Positions 1 through 9,160 of a stretch of DNA of 64,000 nucleotides are shown here, piece by piece. This stretch comes from Nitzschia sp. pyKryTriq1. Lineage: Eukaryota; Bacillariophyta; Bacillariophyceae; Bacillariales; Bacillariaceae. The stretch is from assembly GCA_956465555.1 (NCBI GenBank), contig OY101126.1, positions 1,220,501 to 1,284,500 of the forward strand, in the 5' to 3' direction. The translations under genes were made by a program, and so were the position numbers. The first letter of the stretch is position 1, and each line of letters starts with the position of its first letter. Under the pieces are notes generated by a model. The model was not told where the DNA came from, searched no databases, and saw nothing but the letters and a program-made list of their open reading frames with translations.

Positions 1-28
1 CTCTTTACAAAGTGTTTACGCCATTTTC

Positions 29-3000
29 TCAAGAATATTGGCTACCCATGGTATACGGGTCACTCCGCTCACTCAGATCAAAACTTTGGAAATCCAATGA
101 CGTTCCCGATTGATTGAGCTGGTGCATGGTCAAGGATTGTCGTCGGCTCATTCCAGTAAACATGGATCCTCGTCGTTGGGGCAAGGCTGGCAGGGCATCC
201 GAAGCACCATGTGCACTAGATGCCATGGCTCCCGGAGCACTTTTGCGCCCACGACGAGGAGCACGGCGAGGTTGACGTGGCTGTGGTTGAAAGTCTTCTC
301 TCGAGCTCGTGTCATCGTCAGACATGGGATGCAATGGTACCGTCAGCTGGTGCTGGCGTGGTGGCTGCATCATTCGATCGGAGGCATTGGATATACTTGG
401 TTCGACGGCGGCTTCATGTTCCCATCGGCCACGTCCATTCGGGGGAGCAGCCGCAGTCGTCGACATCTGCATTGGCGGTGGAGCTGAGGCTGCACCTACA
501 AGTGGGACCACTTGTGTAGGCGGCTCTTCTTCCGGTCGTCGTGGTATTCCCCACATATCAAACATTCCCGGACTGTCCCCATTGGAGGTAGTACCGGCTT
601 TTCCTTCGGGGACCTCTTCAATGATATCGTTCAATCTCGTTCCAGGCATATGGTTTCTAGAATCTAAATTGTGAGTTTGTAAGAGATCCCCCAAGTCCTT
701 CAGTACAGACTCCAATGCCGCGACAAATCGACTAGTCTGTCGACGTTTACTCGTGGCACAGTAATGGAGAGAATGATCCTTGATGATGTATCCAATTCCA
801 AATCCATCGGGAACGACTGGTGCTATTCCAAAGAGTCTCAAGGAGGGATTTCCACAATTGGCGGCCAACAAAATGCTGTGATTGAGCATGAGCCATGGTT
901 CGGATTGGAAAAACTCGGGCGCCGGTAGCCCATTCCGTTCTGCCATGCATTTCAAAGCGTACAAATGTCGATCCACACCCCGACCGGCGGAACACTCCTT
1001 CACCAGCCATTGGTGCACCGAAATGGCCCGCTTCAAGATGGCCAGTTTGGACAAGGGCTGGGCTTTGGCGTCAAAGAAAATTTCGCACAAATTCTTGGCG
1101 GGCAGAGTGGCCGATCGCATGGCTTCACTGCGTCCATGATAAAACATTTTAGTCAGGACGGGTTCGTACACGCACACCATTTTCCCATACAGTTTGTAAT
1201 ACGCCAGCATGATACTCATTTGGATCAACGAATCGGGGCTGAGATTGTTGGCAACAATAAACTTTTTGCCGTAATCTCGAAACACCAACACTTTGGTATC
1301 ACTGGCCAGTATTTCATCCCCGAGGGCCGTTCCTGCATGATAAATCTTCCGGCGGACGCCATCGGGGATCTCAAAAGTGATTTTCTTGGGCAAGACATCG
1401 AGGTCAGGTCGGTCATTCGATTGAGAGCTGTCCATATTTAAATTTTTTCCGGCCCTTTCAATCGGGGCATCGACAATATTAGGGATCTTGCCGTGGGTGG
1501 GTAAGGTTTTGGTGATGGATTGCAGGAATCGCACCACAGTTTCGGCGTACATGTCCGAGACTATCCGCAACGCTGTATGGCTATCAATCGCCGAATTCTC
1601 AAAATTGACCCCGGCAGTCCCATCGCCACTGACGATAATTTGAAGTTTATCATACCATCGATTGCAACCACTTCCAAACGGTGTGGAAGTGGTGGTGGCA
1701 GCATTATTTTTAGTACCCCGTGCTGGTGATGGTGCTTGAGGAGGGTCAGAAATCTCGGAACCAGAAGAAGAAGAAGAGGAATCGGATGATGATGATTCTC
1801 CTTCGTCGCCGCCGTCGTGTGTGTAGCGATTGTATTCTTCATGATCGACATTCACAGTTCCATGAAGTATATTCGCTGCCTTTTCATTAATGGAGGAGGA
1901 GGCCGAAAGGGTGTCGGCGTCGTCCAAGACCAACACAAAGAGTGCGCTATCGACAATGGTCAAATATTGTGCATTTCGTTCGCCTTGCACAAGCTGCGTA
2001 CGAATTTGGGCCCACTCTCGTCGCGGCAAGGTCGTCAAGACGCCCGGACAGGTTTGTGCCGCCACTGCCTTTTCCACCTGCCGGCTGTTCCGGTCAATCG
2101 CGGTCAAGATATCATAAACGTCCTCTTCATCGACAGCCAGGACACCTGTATCCGGCCACATGGCTTGGAAATAGTACAGTTGATTCCGGCACATGACCAC
2201 GACATGAGTCGCATTCGGATAGACATCAATATCATCTCCTCCCCGTAGCTGTGGGACTCGTGCCGCTCCAAACACGGCCTTGTATTGATCCATACACAAC
2301 GGTTGTTCCTTGAAGGTATCTGGTAAAAAGGTTTCATCCCGTATCGACGACGCTACTTTCAAGGCCGCCAGGGTCAAACTGGCCGCACGGCGGATCGGGT
2401 GTTTGGCAAATTCCGGATCCGGTGAGTCTTCGAGTAGAAAAAAAGGATTGTTCAAATTCAAAAGGGCCGCCGCCGACGACGGCAGTGCGTCATCGTCGCC
2501 GTCCGCTGATCCTGTGGGCACCATACTGGATTCGTTCCAAAATTCTTCCAGATAACTTCCCAAAATCCCTTCTTCAATTCCCGACTGTTCATACTCGCGG
2601 AGCAAACTTTGTAATTTCGGTCCGTCGCCTTTGATGAATTGTAATACTTGCTGTTGAGCGTGCAACCTTTGGGGACCGGACGTCTGCAGCGCTTCGAGAA
2701 ATTGCAGTAACTTATTGGCCGTTTCTTCCAAATTGGGAATGGGCAGGCGCGGCAATTCATCCTGATTGGTAAATGTAATTCCCACTAGGTCGTCTTCTTC
2801 TAATTCTTCATGATAGTCGTGATGATGATGATCATCATGGTCATCATCATCGTGTTGCTGTAGTTGTAGTTGCTGCTGCTGTAGTTGCTGCTGCATCATC
2901 ATCCTGCTGGCAGGAGCCCGCTGTCGCTGCTGCCGCTGGCGCCGCCCCCCCAGATCCTCTTCAATTTCATCGCCGCTTTCCAAGTCATTGAAAAATGAAT

Positions 3001-3112
3001 CCAACGTAATGAAAGAAGACGATTCGTACGCACCGCCATCTGCTGGCTTCAAATGCTCGTTTCGGGGAACTTTTTCGGAAGAATCGAGTTGTCCGTATCC
3101 TCCTGCCATCAT
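29..3112 (-). CDS. Choline/carnitine O-acyltransferase homologue lacking the catalytic His
   Basis: The 1027-residue single-exon protein aligns by eye with the choline/carnitine acyltransferase family, whose enzymes move acyl groups between CoA and carnitine. Family landmarks in order are PRLPIPNLEET near residue 120, CNRWYDKLQIIV near 480, a YHGRSEAMRSAT block, GRGVDRHLYALK and PVVPDGFGIGYIIKDHSLHY. The catalytic motif, F-E-H-S-x-x-D-G in the paralogue at 47680-50916, reads F-E-N-S-A-I-D-S here: residue 506 is Asn (codon AAT at 1595-1597) and the Gly is Ser. The N-terminus carries Gln and Asp/His runs, and about 150 C-terminal residues are disordered and Arg/Pro/Ser-rich. It starts with two adjacent ATGs. 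The frame is fully open, so this looks like a maintained pseudoenzyme and not a decayed gene. Family membership is secure; activity is doubtful. Confidence 0.85.
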   Translation of the reverse strand: MMAGGYGQLDSSEKVPRNEHLKPADGGAYESSSFITLDSFFNDLESGDEIEEDLGGRRQRQQRQRAPASRMMMQQQLQQQQLQLQQHDDDDHDDHHHHDYHEELEEDDLVGITFTNQDELPRLPIPNLEETANKLLQFLEALQTSGPQRLHAQQQVLQFIKGDGPKLQSLLREYEQSGIEEGILGSYLEEFWNESSMVPTGSADGDDDALPSSAAALLNLNNPFFLLEDSPDPEFAKHPIRRAASLTLAALKVASSIRDETFLPDTFKEQPLCMDQYKAVFGAARVPQLRGGDDIDVYPNATHVVVMCRNQLYYFQAMWPDTGVLAVDEEDVYDILTAIDRNSRQVEKAVAAQTCPGVLTTLPRREWAQIRTQLVQGERNAQYLTIVDSALFVLVLDDADTLSASSSINEKAANILHGTVNVDHEEYNRYTHDGGDEGESSSSDSSSSSSGSEISDPPQAPSPARGTKNNAATTTSTPFGSGCNRWYDKLQIIVSGDGTAGVNFENSAIDSHTALRIVSDMYAETVVRFLQSITKTLPTHGKIPNIVDAPIERAGKNLNMDSSQSNDRPDLDVLPKKITFEIPDGVRRKIYHAGTALGDEILASDTKVLVFRDYGKKFIVANNLSPDSLIQMSIMLAYYKLYGKMVCVYEPVLTKMFYHGRSEAMRSATLPAKNLCEIFFDAKAQPLSKLAILKRAISVHQWLVKECSAGRGVDRHLYALKCMAERNGLPAPEFFQSEPWLMLNHSILLAANCGNPSLRLFGIAPVVPDGFGIGYIIKDHSLHYCATSKRRQTSRFVAALESVLKDLGDLLQTHNLDSRNHMPGTRLNDIIEEVPEGKAGTTSNGDSPGMFDMWGIPRRPEEEPPTQVVPLVGAASAPPPMQMSTTAAAPPNGRGRWEHEAAVEPSISNASDRMMQPPRQHQLTVPLHPMSDDDTSSREDFQPQPRQPRRAPRRGRKSAPGAMASSAHGASDALPALPQRRGSMFTGMSRRQSLTMHQLNQSGTSLDFQSFDLSERSDPYTMGSQYS

Positions 3113-4105
3113 AATTATTTTGATAATTCTTATGTATAGATACGGTTACTGTGCAGTAGGTATCGACCGGTATGTTATGAATAAAATTGAGTTGTGTGTG
3201 GCCGCCGCAGCTACTACCAGATCTGCTGGCTCCAAACAAAGAGAGAAATAGAAATAGAAATAGACGAGATATGATGATGATGATGATGATGATGATACAT
3301 AGGATTGGACGGCGGGGCCGCGCAGAGAGATATGAGCAGGAGCGGTCGCGATGACCGAGCGAGAAAAAGGCCCGCCAACACAAAAAATTAGCGCCGCGTA
3401 CTTTTGGTGTTTCCCCATTTTATGAGAGACTGCGCGTTTCGAAACCAAAACTGCCGCGCGAACACACCACGAACTCCGGAGTATCTGGAAGCCGGACCTC
3501 GACTTGACGGGACTAAAGGAAGAATGACTCGCACTCCTCTACACTCTACACTCCACAGACGAACTATGTATTGGCTAACATCGACACTACACGACGCGGG
3601 GCTGAGGAAGTGGTCCCACTAGTCAAAGCGTCAGCTGACAACGTACAGACGACGGAGATTTCAACACATACGGTTCCGTTCAGTACCGTCTGTCTGCGAT
3701 GCGGTGGGTGCGCACGCGCCAGCCCATCCGTCTTAGAGTATTTGCGATTCGCTTATTTAATAGAAATAGTTTATGCTTTCTTCAGGAATGAAGCTTTATA
3801 TATATCTCCAACTGCCTAACAAACCAAAAGCTTCGATCATGTGCATCTCGCTAAATTCGTGCCCGTCACATTTTGACCTTTCCGTCAAGCGATGGATCGA
3901 TCTCCCCTCTCCCTCCCTCCAACAACTGAAACCGATACTACGTACGGCACCAACCGACCTCCATCCATCTTGATCTATCTACGACGTCTATTTCATCGTC
4001 TGTCGTAAGTTGCTGTTGGAAGGCAGAGAGTGCCTTCGTTTTATTCAAAATCGGCTCTCCATACCAGCTCGGCTAGTCGAGTAGAGTATTAAATAGCATC
4101 AGACC
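3113..4105. other. Intergenic region between divergent genes
   Basis: This 993-bp gap separates two divergently transcribed genes and must hold both promoters. I see a GAT/ATG trinucleotide tract near 3270-3297 and an AT-rich TATTTAATAGAAATAG stretch near 3754. I see no convincing open frame or RNA gene. Confidence 0.5.
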
Positions 4106-7100
4106 ATGACGAACCCCCACAATGTCGATATTTGTGTGACTTGTGTGAGTGAGAAACCGCCTCAATTGCCATTACGCGAGGAATTGCCAAGTTTGGGAAT
4201 TGAAGTGGTCTATAATGCTCATGGTGTAGGCGCCAAAGCATCCAAGCACGAGCAAAAGCGAAAACTTAAACAATACCAGCAGGAGAAATTGAACAAGCAC
4301 AAGTCGTTCTTCAGCCAGCATTTCGGTGGCAAGCAGCAACAGCAGCGCGAAGATGAAGAAGACAAACGTCTAGAAGAAGAACTACGTGTTCCGCATGCAT
4401 TGTCTTATACAAGTTATCAAAAGCGATTGGAATCATCGCAACAGCAATTACATAAGGATGGCCGGAAAAAGAAGGAGGACCCAAAGGGGGAAGCCATTGA
4501 CGGGTCTGAGGAATCTAGTAGCTATCAAACCGATTCTTCGACCGAAGAGAGCTCCAACGGAGAAAACCATGTTGATCGGTACACACCCAAGGGGCAAGAA
4601 TCGGCATCATCCTATAGAGGAGGTGGCAAGCCTCCGATCAAAAACTTGGAGATCCCCTCGCATTCTCCGGAAGAGTTGGCGCTGAAGGCAGCCTTTGACG
4701 TTTTTGCGGATGCAGCTCCAGCTGAGGAGCGCACCACTACTCTACCAGAATCATCATCTAGAGAAGCCCTCAGTCCTCAGTCGATCAACGCATCCGGCTC
4801 CAATCTGGAATCTCGGCAGCAGCAATCAAACAGCAGTAGCGGTCCTACAACGATTTCATCTCATTCTTCGAGGAAAGGAAAAGAGCACAATTTGTTCGTC
4901 GAGGCCAGTGATTCCATCAAGAGATTCATGGGATTGGTTGTGGAAGAGCCAGAGGAGCTACTAGTAGAGGAGTCGGATGACTTGGTAGAAGATAGCGACG
5001 AGACACCATCGATCGATACGCTCGAAGAAATGGCTGCTAATTACCTTGCCGCCAACCCGATTGAAAGTCACAACACCCTGCAAGGAAGCCGTGTTTCCAA
5101 CCAAGATCGGAATTCTTCACTTAGTGGAGACTCCACCGTCCTATCTAAGAGTGCCAGGATGTCACATATCAATCAAAACAACAACAACGTTCCCGAGTTT
5201 TATGACTTGACAGCCATTTCCGATGCGACCCAAGACGATGATGACACTACTTTCAACCAAAGCAAGGATTTGTCGACGCTCTCGTCCAAGAAGGATTCTT
5301 CAACAGAGGAGGATATTGCAGTGTATCCTACTGCTGCCATGAGTCGCCGATTTCCGGGTCTGAACTTTCCAATACCAGAAGAGGATGATGGCTACGGTCA
5401 CATCGTGCTTGATTTGTCCGATGTCATGGAGGAGGACGGCCCTGGTTCTCCCCTAGTCTACTCTCCTTACGAACCAATAAATGGCCCTCCACAGATGCGA
5501 CAACAAAGGCCGATAGAAGATCGTCAAGATGATGATATCTATGAGACTCCACCCAGACATGGCTCTGCGTGGAGACGCGAGGATGCCTTTGGCGACTTTG
5601 CCATTCACGCAGAAAACAAACTTGCTCTGCTTCGAAATCGAGCTGAAAACAAACTTGCTCAGCTTCGAAAAAGCCGCGACAAGCCGCTGTTCGATGACAT
5701 ATCGTCGATGGACCATTCCAATCTGAAACGTTTCACATTTGATGGTAGCCAGCACAACGATCTCCTACAAGATGATGACGCCGAGCTGTACGCCTCTCGA
5801 AAGTCGTATTCCGCGGATTCGGACATTTGTGAGTCCGAACACCGAGCTTCAACGCCAAACCGAAATCAGTTCTTCCTTCCGACAGCAAGTCCTAGTAGAG
5901 GTTTGGCTTCAATGCCGGATGAAGTACCATTGTCGCCAAGCCTCAGGCACTCCCTATCGAAAGAATCTGAGCCCCGTTCAAAGCTAAGCGTGTCGTTTTC
6001 GCAGGACGTCGAAGCTCGGTACTTCGATGAGGCGGACACAGGGATTTATATAGATGACTATGAGCATGGCGGCTTGATTTCGCCCAGTACTTCCGACTTT
6101 GACGTTGATGTCGATGAAAAGTTTGATTCGATTCTGAGCAGGAGGCGAAACGACGATGCCTCCGAGCAACAATCGAGATCGCAACCAGAGAGTCGCAAGT
6201 CACAAGAGGCACGCCTCCGCAATGCTCTCTTGGACGATGGGCCTATGCCAGACAATGTGGCGGAGATTATCAAACGAAACCCAAGTTTTGCTAGGAAGAA
6301 GCTACGAGGGACCGACACGTACCCTCTGCACGCAGTATGTTCACTAGACTTTCCATACAGATTTGGAGACGAGAAGCCTTGCTTGGTGAGAGATTTGGTC
6401 AACGATATCAGGGAAAGAAAAGAGCTTATTCTTGCATTTCTCCAAGCAGATGCTGAATGCTGCACCTACCTCAATGAGGACAATGACCTTCCAGTACACA
6501 TCATTGCGCGCCAACTTATGGAATGGGAAGCAAAATGGTATCAGAAGGTGTACGAAAGAGCCCGTGAAGAAGGCACCAACCAAAGTGGAAGAGGGGCCGG
6601 CATCACTACACTATATCAAACAATGTCCCAGATCGTTGATGTCCTTTTGAAGCCACTTGCTGCAAAGGAGGAGCTGTGCCAACAACCCGGGTGCTCAGGA
6701 TACATTCTCCCACTCCATATTGCTGCTATTTTCACTGTGTCCTACGATACTCTCAAGGCAATCATTGAAAAGTATCCAGCAGCTACCAGCCAAAAGTGCA
6801 AGTTGGAAGATATCCGAACTTTTATTCCAAACTTTTCAACCCCCTTGGAGCTTCACAGTCGATTGTCGACAGACTTTCCAAAATGGGAAATCGAATCAAA
6901 TCATTCAGTACCAGAGTCAGAGATTCAATGGACACAGTCCACTTTGGACCAATCATATGGAACTAAAGGAGCAATGCGAAGATCCGATCTCATGTTTGCT
7001 TTCTGCCCCGATATCTCTCCTTATCGTCATGAGACGCAAAGGATTCGGCGCCTTGAGTCGAGAATCGAATCCGAAGCCCACGCCATTGAAGCAGATGATA

Positions 7101-9028
7101 GCAATGGTGAGCTATCATTAGCGGCTCGCCTGCTATGGGAGTGGATGTGCACCTATGAGGGCGAGAACGAGGACGATCACTATGCGGACAGCGTTAGACG
7201 AGTCGTTCAGTCTCTTTCGGCAAAGTCGGTGAAACTCTTGGCTGCAACGCCAAATCAGTTTGGAAGACCGATCATCGATGGTGCGCGATCAGAGTGCACC
7301 GACGCCATCCGTGAGCGTCTCGACGAAATTGCAAACACCATGATACCCGTGCCTATTGATTTGCTTTCAACGGGCTTTGCTTCTCGGCAACGCAGCTTCT
7401 TCCTGAGAGAATGGGAAGAAAAGACTTCAAACCGGTTCTGTCTTCATGGCCGAGGATTTGTTGGTGTGCTGTGCCGGGCCCTTTTCAATATCTCCGAGAC
7501 CGGTTTCCCCTCGAACTTTGTCCTGCTCCCCTACAAATTGGTCAGAGATAGTGAAGGCCGACTGGGTCTTGAATCAGCCGAAGCCGCTTCGGTTGCCATG
7601 AAATTTGCCGATTGTCTTCTCCACCTAACAGATCCTACAAAGATCCTGCATTTTTTGGAAAAGAAATCCATTCGGTTCCATGGAGTTTCTCTGGGAATCG
7701 AAGCCAGTCCAGACTGGGACAAGGTAGAGGCAAAGACCAAGCAGCAAGTTAGCAAATTGCTCAGCCTCTATGCGAGCGGGCAAGGATATTTGTATCTCTT
7801 GGATGAGTACAGCGGGGTTCCTATCGTCCCAGAAAAGGAGGCTCTCTACCCTCTAGTGATATCCGACGCCATGGATACAGTTCGCAGGGTTCTCCCGTTG
7901 ATGATGTCTGGAATGATCCTCATGCGGGGTGAAAAAGCCCTATCCGTCATAGCTAATGTTCTTTTGAACAACAATATCACTATGGTACAAGAGCACTGGA
8001 TCCATGCAGCAAAAGATCTTCTCGGCTATCTCTATTCGCCCCAAACTGAATGGACAAAGAATTTCATGAACGATTTGAGGCCTTTGCGTTCCCAATTGGT
8101 GGATTTTGTGAAACATGGTGCCTCAAAAGATGTCCCTACGATTCCTCCCGAGGGCTTGGCCAGCGAGTGGGTGGTCGAATTATCATTGGTCAAAATGATT
8201 GTCGAGATGCATGATTCGGAGCATACACTATGTGGACTACTACCTAGACGTGCAGGCAGTCAGGTTCTCTGGACTCAAGAAGCCGCTTTCCTTGATCCCA
8301 ATTCAAAGGAGCATCTACTTCAGATGGATTTCAAACCTTTGACAGAGCTGAAGGAGCAATCCGATAAGCTGGACGAAGAAGCTCTCCGAAAGCATGGACA
8401 GAGAGTAGAGGCTGCTGAGGACGGCGATGAAAGTGACTCCTCGCCAGGCACATCTCGTCAAGGTTCGGATGGGTATGAGCTTCTCTTTGGTGAACTATCG
8501 TTTCCCATGGTCGACGAGAACCAAGGCAGCCGTGGCCAGGACAGTCAGGAGGAGACCGACTCACAGAAGTCCAAGGACTTTTTCATTCCCGAGCCTCCCA
8601 AAATTGTCCGACGAAGACCGCGATATGCGTCTGCAGGTGAGCCAATCAGCCTTTTAAATTTTGACGACGATGACATGCAGTTGGACGATGTCTTGCAGCT
8701 TCGAATCTTGATGGACGAACAAGAAGCCAAACTTGATTTTCTTCATGATAAAGTGGAGGAATTACAAATCAAGGAAATTGACTTGTTGGAAGGAGAGGAG
8801 CGACTTGGGGAAATGCTCGACGAAATCAATAGTCAAAAGAATATTTTGATGATCGGTGCTCCCAACAAGGGCTTATCCAGTGCCCGAATGCTTTTGCTGA
8901 GACTGTGTGAACTGGAAGATCGAATCAAATTGGGAGAAGTGGAAGTGGGACAATTGAACAATGATATTACATGCTTCGAGCTGAAAGCTGCCAATCGACG
9001 AAACGGTATCTACTTTGATGACCTGTAG
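4106..9028 (+). CDS. Large ankyrin-like, coiled-coil protein of unknown function
   Basis: This is a 1640-residue single-exon protein. Residues 1-720 are low-complexity and rich in Ser, Glu, Asp and Gln, probably disordered. Residues about 735-905 hold ankyrin-like helical pairs: TYPLHAVCS, then DLPVHIIARQL, then ILPLHIAAIF. About 1100-1420 is a folded helical region with no family I recognise, containing LLPYKLVRDSEGRL and GQGYLYLLDEYSGVP. The C-terminal 110 residues (EQEAKLDFLHDKVEELQ and onward) form a predicted coiled coil. An 11-residue direct duplication lies near residue 503. The architecture suggests a scaffold. There is no signal peptide or membrane segment. The start ATG follows upstream stops and opens MTNPHNVDICVTC. 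It could be a divergent kinase-like regulator, but I see no kinase motifs. Confidence 0.8.
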   Translation: MTNPHNVDICVTCVSEKPPQLPLREELPSLGIEVVYNAHGVGAKASKHEQKRKLKQYQQEKLNKHKSFFSQHFGGKQQQQREDEEDKRLEEELRVPHALSYTSYQKRLESSQQQLHKDGRKKKEDPKGEAIDGSEESSSYQTDSSTEESSNGENHVDRYTPKGQESASSYRGGGKPPIKNLEIPSHSPEELALKAAFDVFADAAPAEERTTTLPESSSREALSPQSINASGSNLESRQQQSNSSSGPTTISSHSSRKGKEHNLFVEASDSIKRFMGLVVEEPEELLVEESDDLVEDSDETPSIDTLEEMAANYLAANPIESHNTLQGSRVSNQDRNSSLSGDSTVLSKSARMSHINQNNNNVPEFYDLTAISDATQDDDDTTFNQSKDLSTLSSKKDSSTEEDIAVYPTAAMSRRFPGLNFPIPEEDDGYGHIVLDLSDVMEEDGPGSPLVYSPYEPINGPPQMRQQRPIEDRQDDDIYETPPRHGSAWRREDAFGDFAIHAENKLALLRNRAENKLAQLRKSRDKPLFDDISSMDHSNLKRFTFDGSQHNDLLQDDDAELYASRKSYSADSDICESEHRASTPNRNQFFLPTASPSRGLASMPDEVPLSPSLRHSLSKESEPRSKLSVSFSQDVEARYFDEADTGIYIDDYEHGGLISPSTSDFDVDVDEKFDSILSRRRNDDASEQQSRSQPESRKSQEARLRNALLDDGPMPDNVAEIIKRNPSFARKKLRGTDTYPLHAVCSLDFPYRFGDEKPCLVRDLVNDIRERKELILAFLQADAECCTYLNEDNDLPVHIIARQLMEWEAKWYQKVYERAREEGTNQSGRGAGITTLYQTMSQIVDVLLKPLAAKEELCQQPGCSGYILPLHIAAIFTVSYDTLKAIIEKYPAATSQKCKLEDIRTFIPNFSTPLELHSRLSTDFPKWEIESNHSVPESEIQWTQSTLDQSYGTKGAMRRSDLMFAFCPDISPYRHETQRIRRLESRIESEAHAIEADDSNGELSLAARLLWEWMCTYEGENEDDHYADSVRRVVQSLSAKSVKLLAATPNQFGRPIIDGARSECTDAIRERLDEIANTMIPVPIDLLSTGFASRQRSFFLREWEEKTSNRFCLHGRGFVGVLCRALFNISETGFPSNFVLLPYKLVRDSEGRLGLESAEAASVAMKFADCLLHLTDPTKILHFLEKKSIRFHGVSLGIEASPDWDKVEAKTKQQVSKLLSLYASGQGYLYLLDEYSGVPIVPEKEALYPLVISDAMDTVRRVLPLMMSGMILMRGEKALSVIANVLLNNNITMVQEHWIHAAKDLLGYLYSPQTEWTKNFMNDLRPLRSQLVDFVKHGASKDVPTIPPEGLASEWVVELSLVKMIVEMHDSEHTLCGLLPRRAGSQVLWTQEAAFLDPNSKEHLLQMDFKPLTELKEQSDKLDEEALRKHGQRVEAAEDGDESDSSPGTSRQGSDGYELLFGELSFPMVDENQGSRGQDSQEETDSQKSKDFFIPEPPKIVRRRPRYASAGEPISLLNFDDDDMQLDDVLQLRILMDEQEAKLDFLHDKVEELQIKEIDLLEGEERLGEMLDEINSQKNILMIGAPNKGLSSARMLLLRLCELEDRIKLGEVEVGQLNNDITCFELKAANRRNGIYFDDL
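5609..5674 (+). repeat. 33-bp tandem duplication inside a CDS
   Basis: Two adjacent 33-bp copies encode AENKLALLRNR and AENKLAQLRKS. They differ at a few bases and keep the reading frame, which looks like a recent in-frame slippage or unequal-crossover duplication within the ankyrin-like gene. Confidence 0.85.
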
Positions 9029-9160
9029 CTAGAGCAAAATACTACCACCACCACTACTACTAGGAGTAGCACGTTACTCGCACTACCAGTATTTCACAAT
9101 AATATTTTAAAACAATAATAATAAACTTGTTCAACTTACACTTCTAGTATTGCACGTTTT

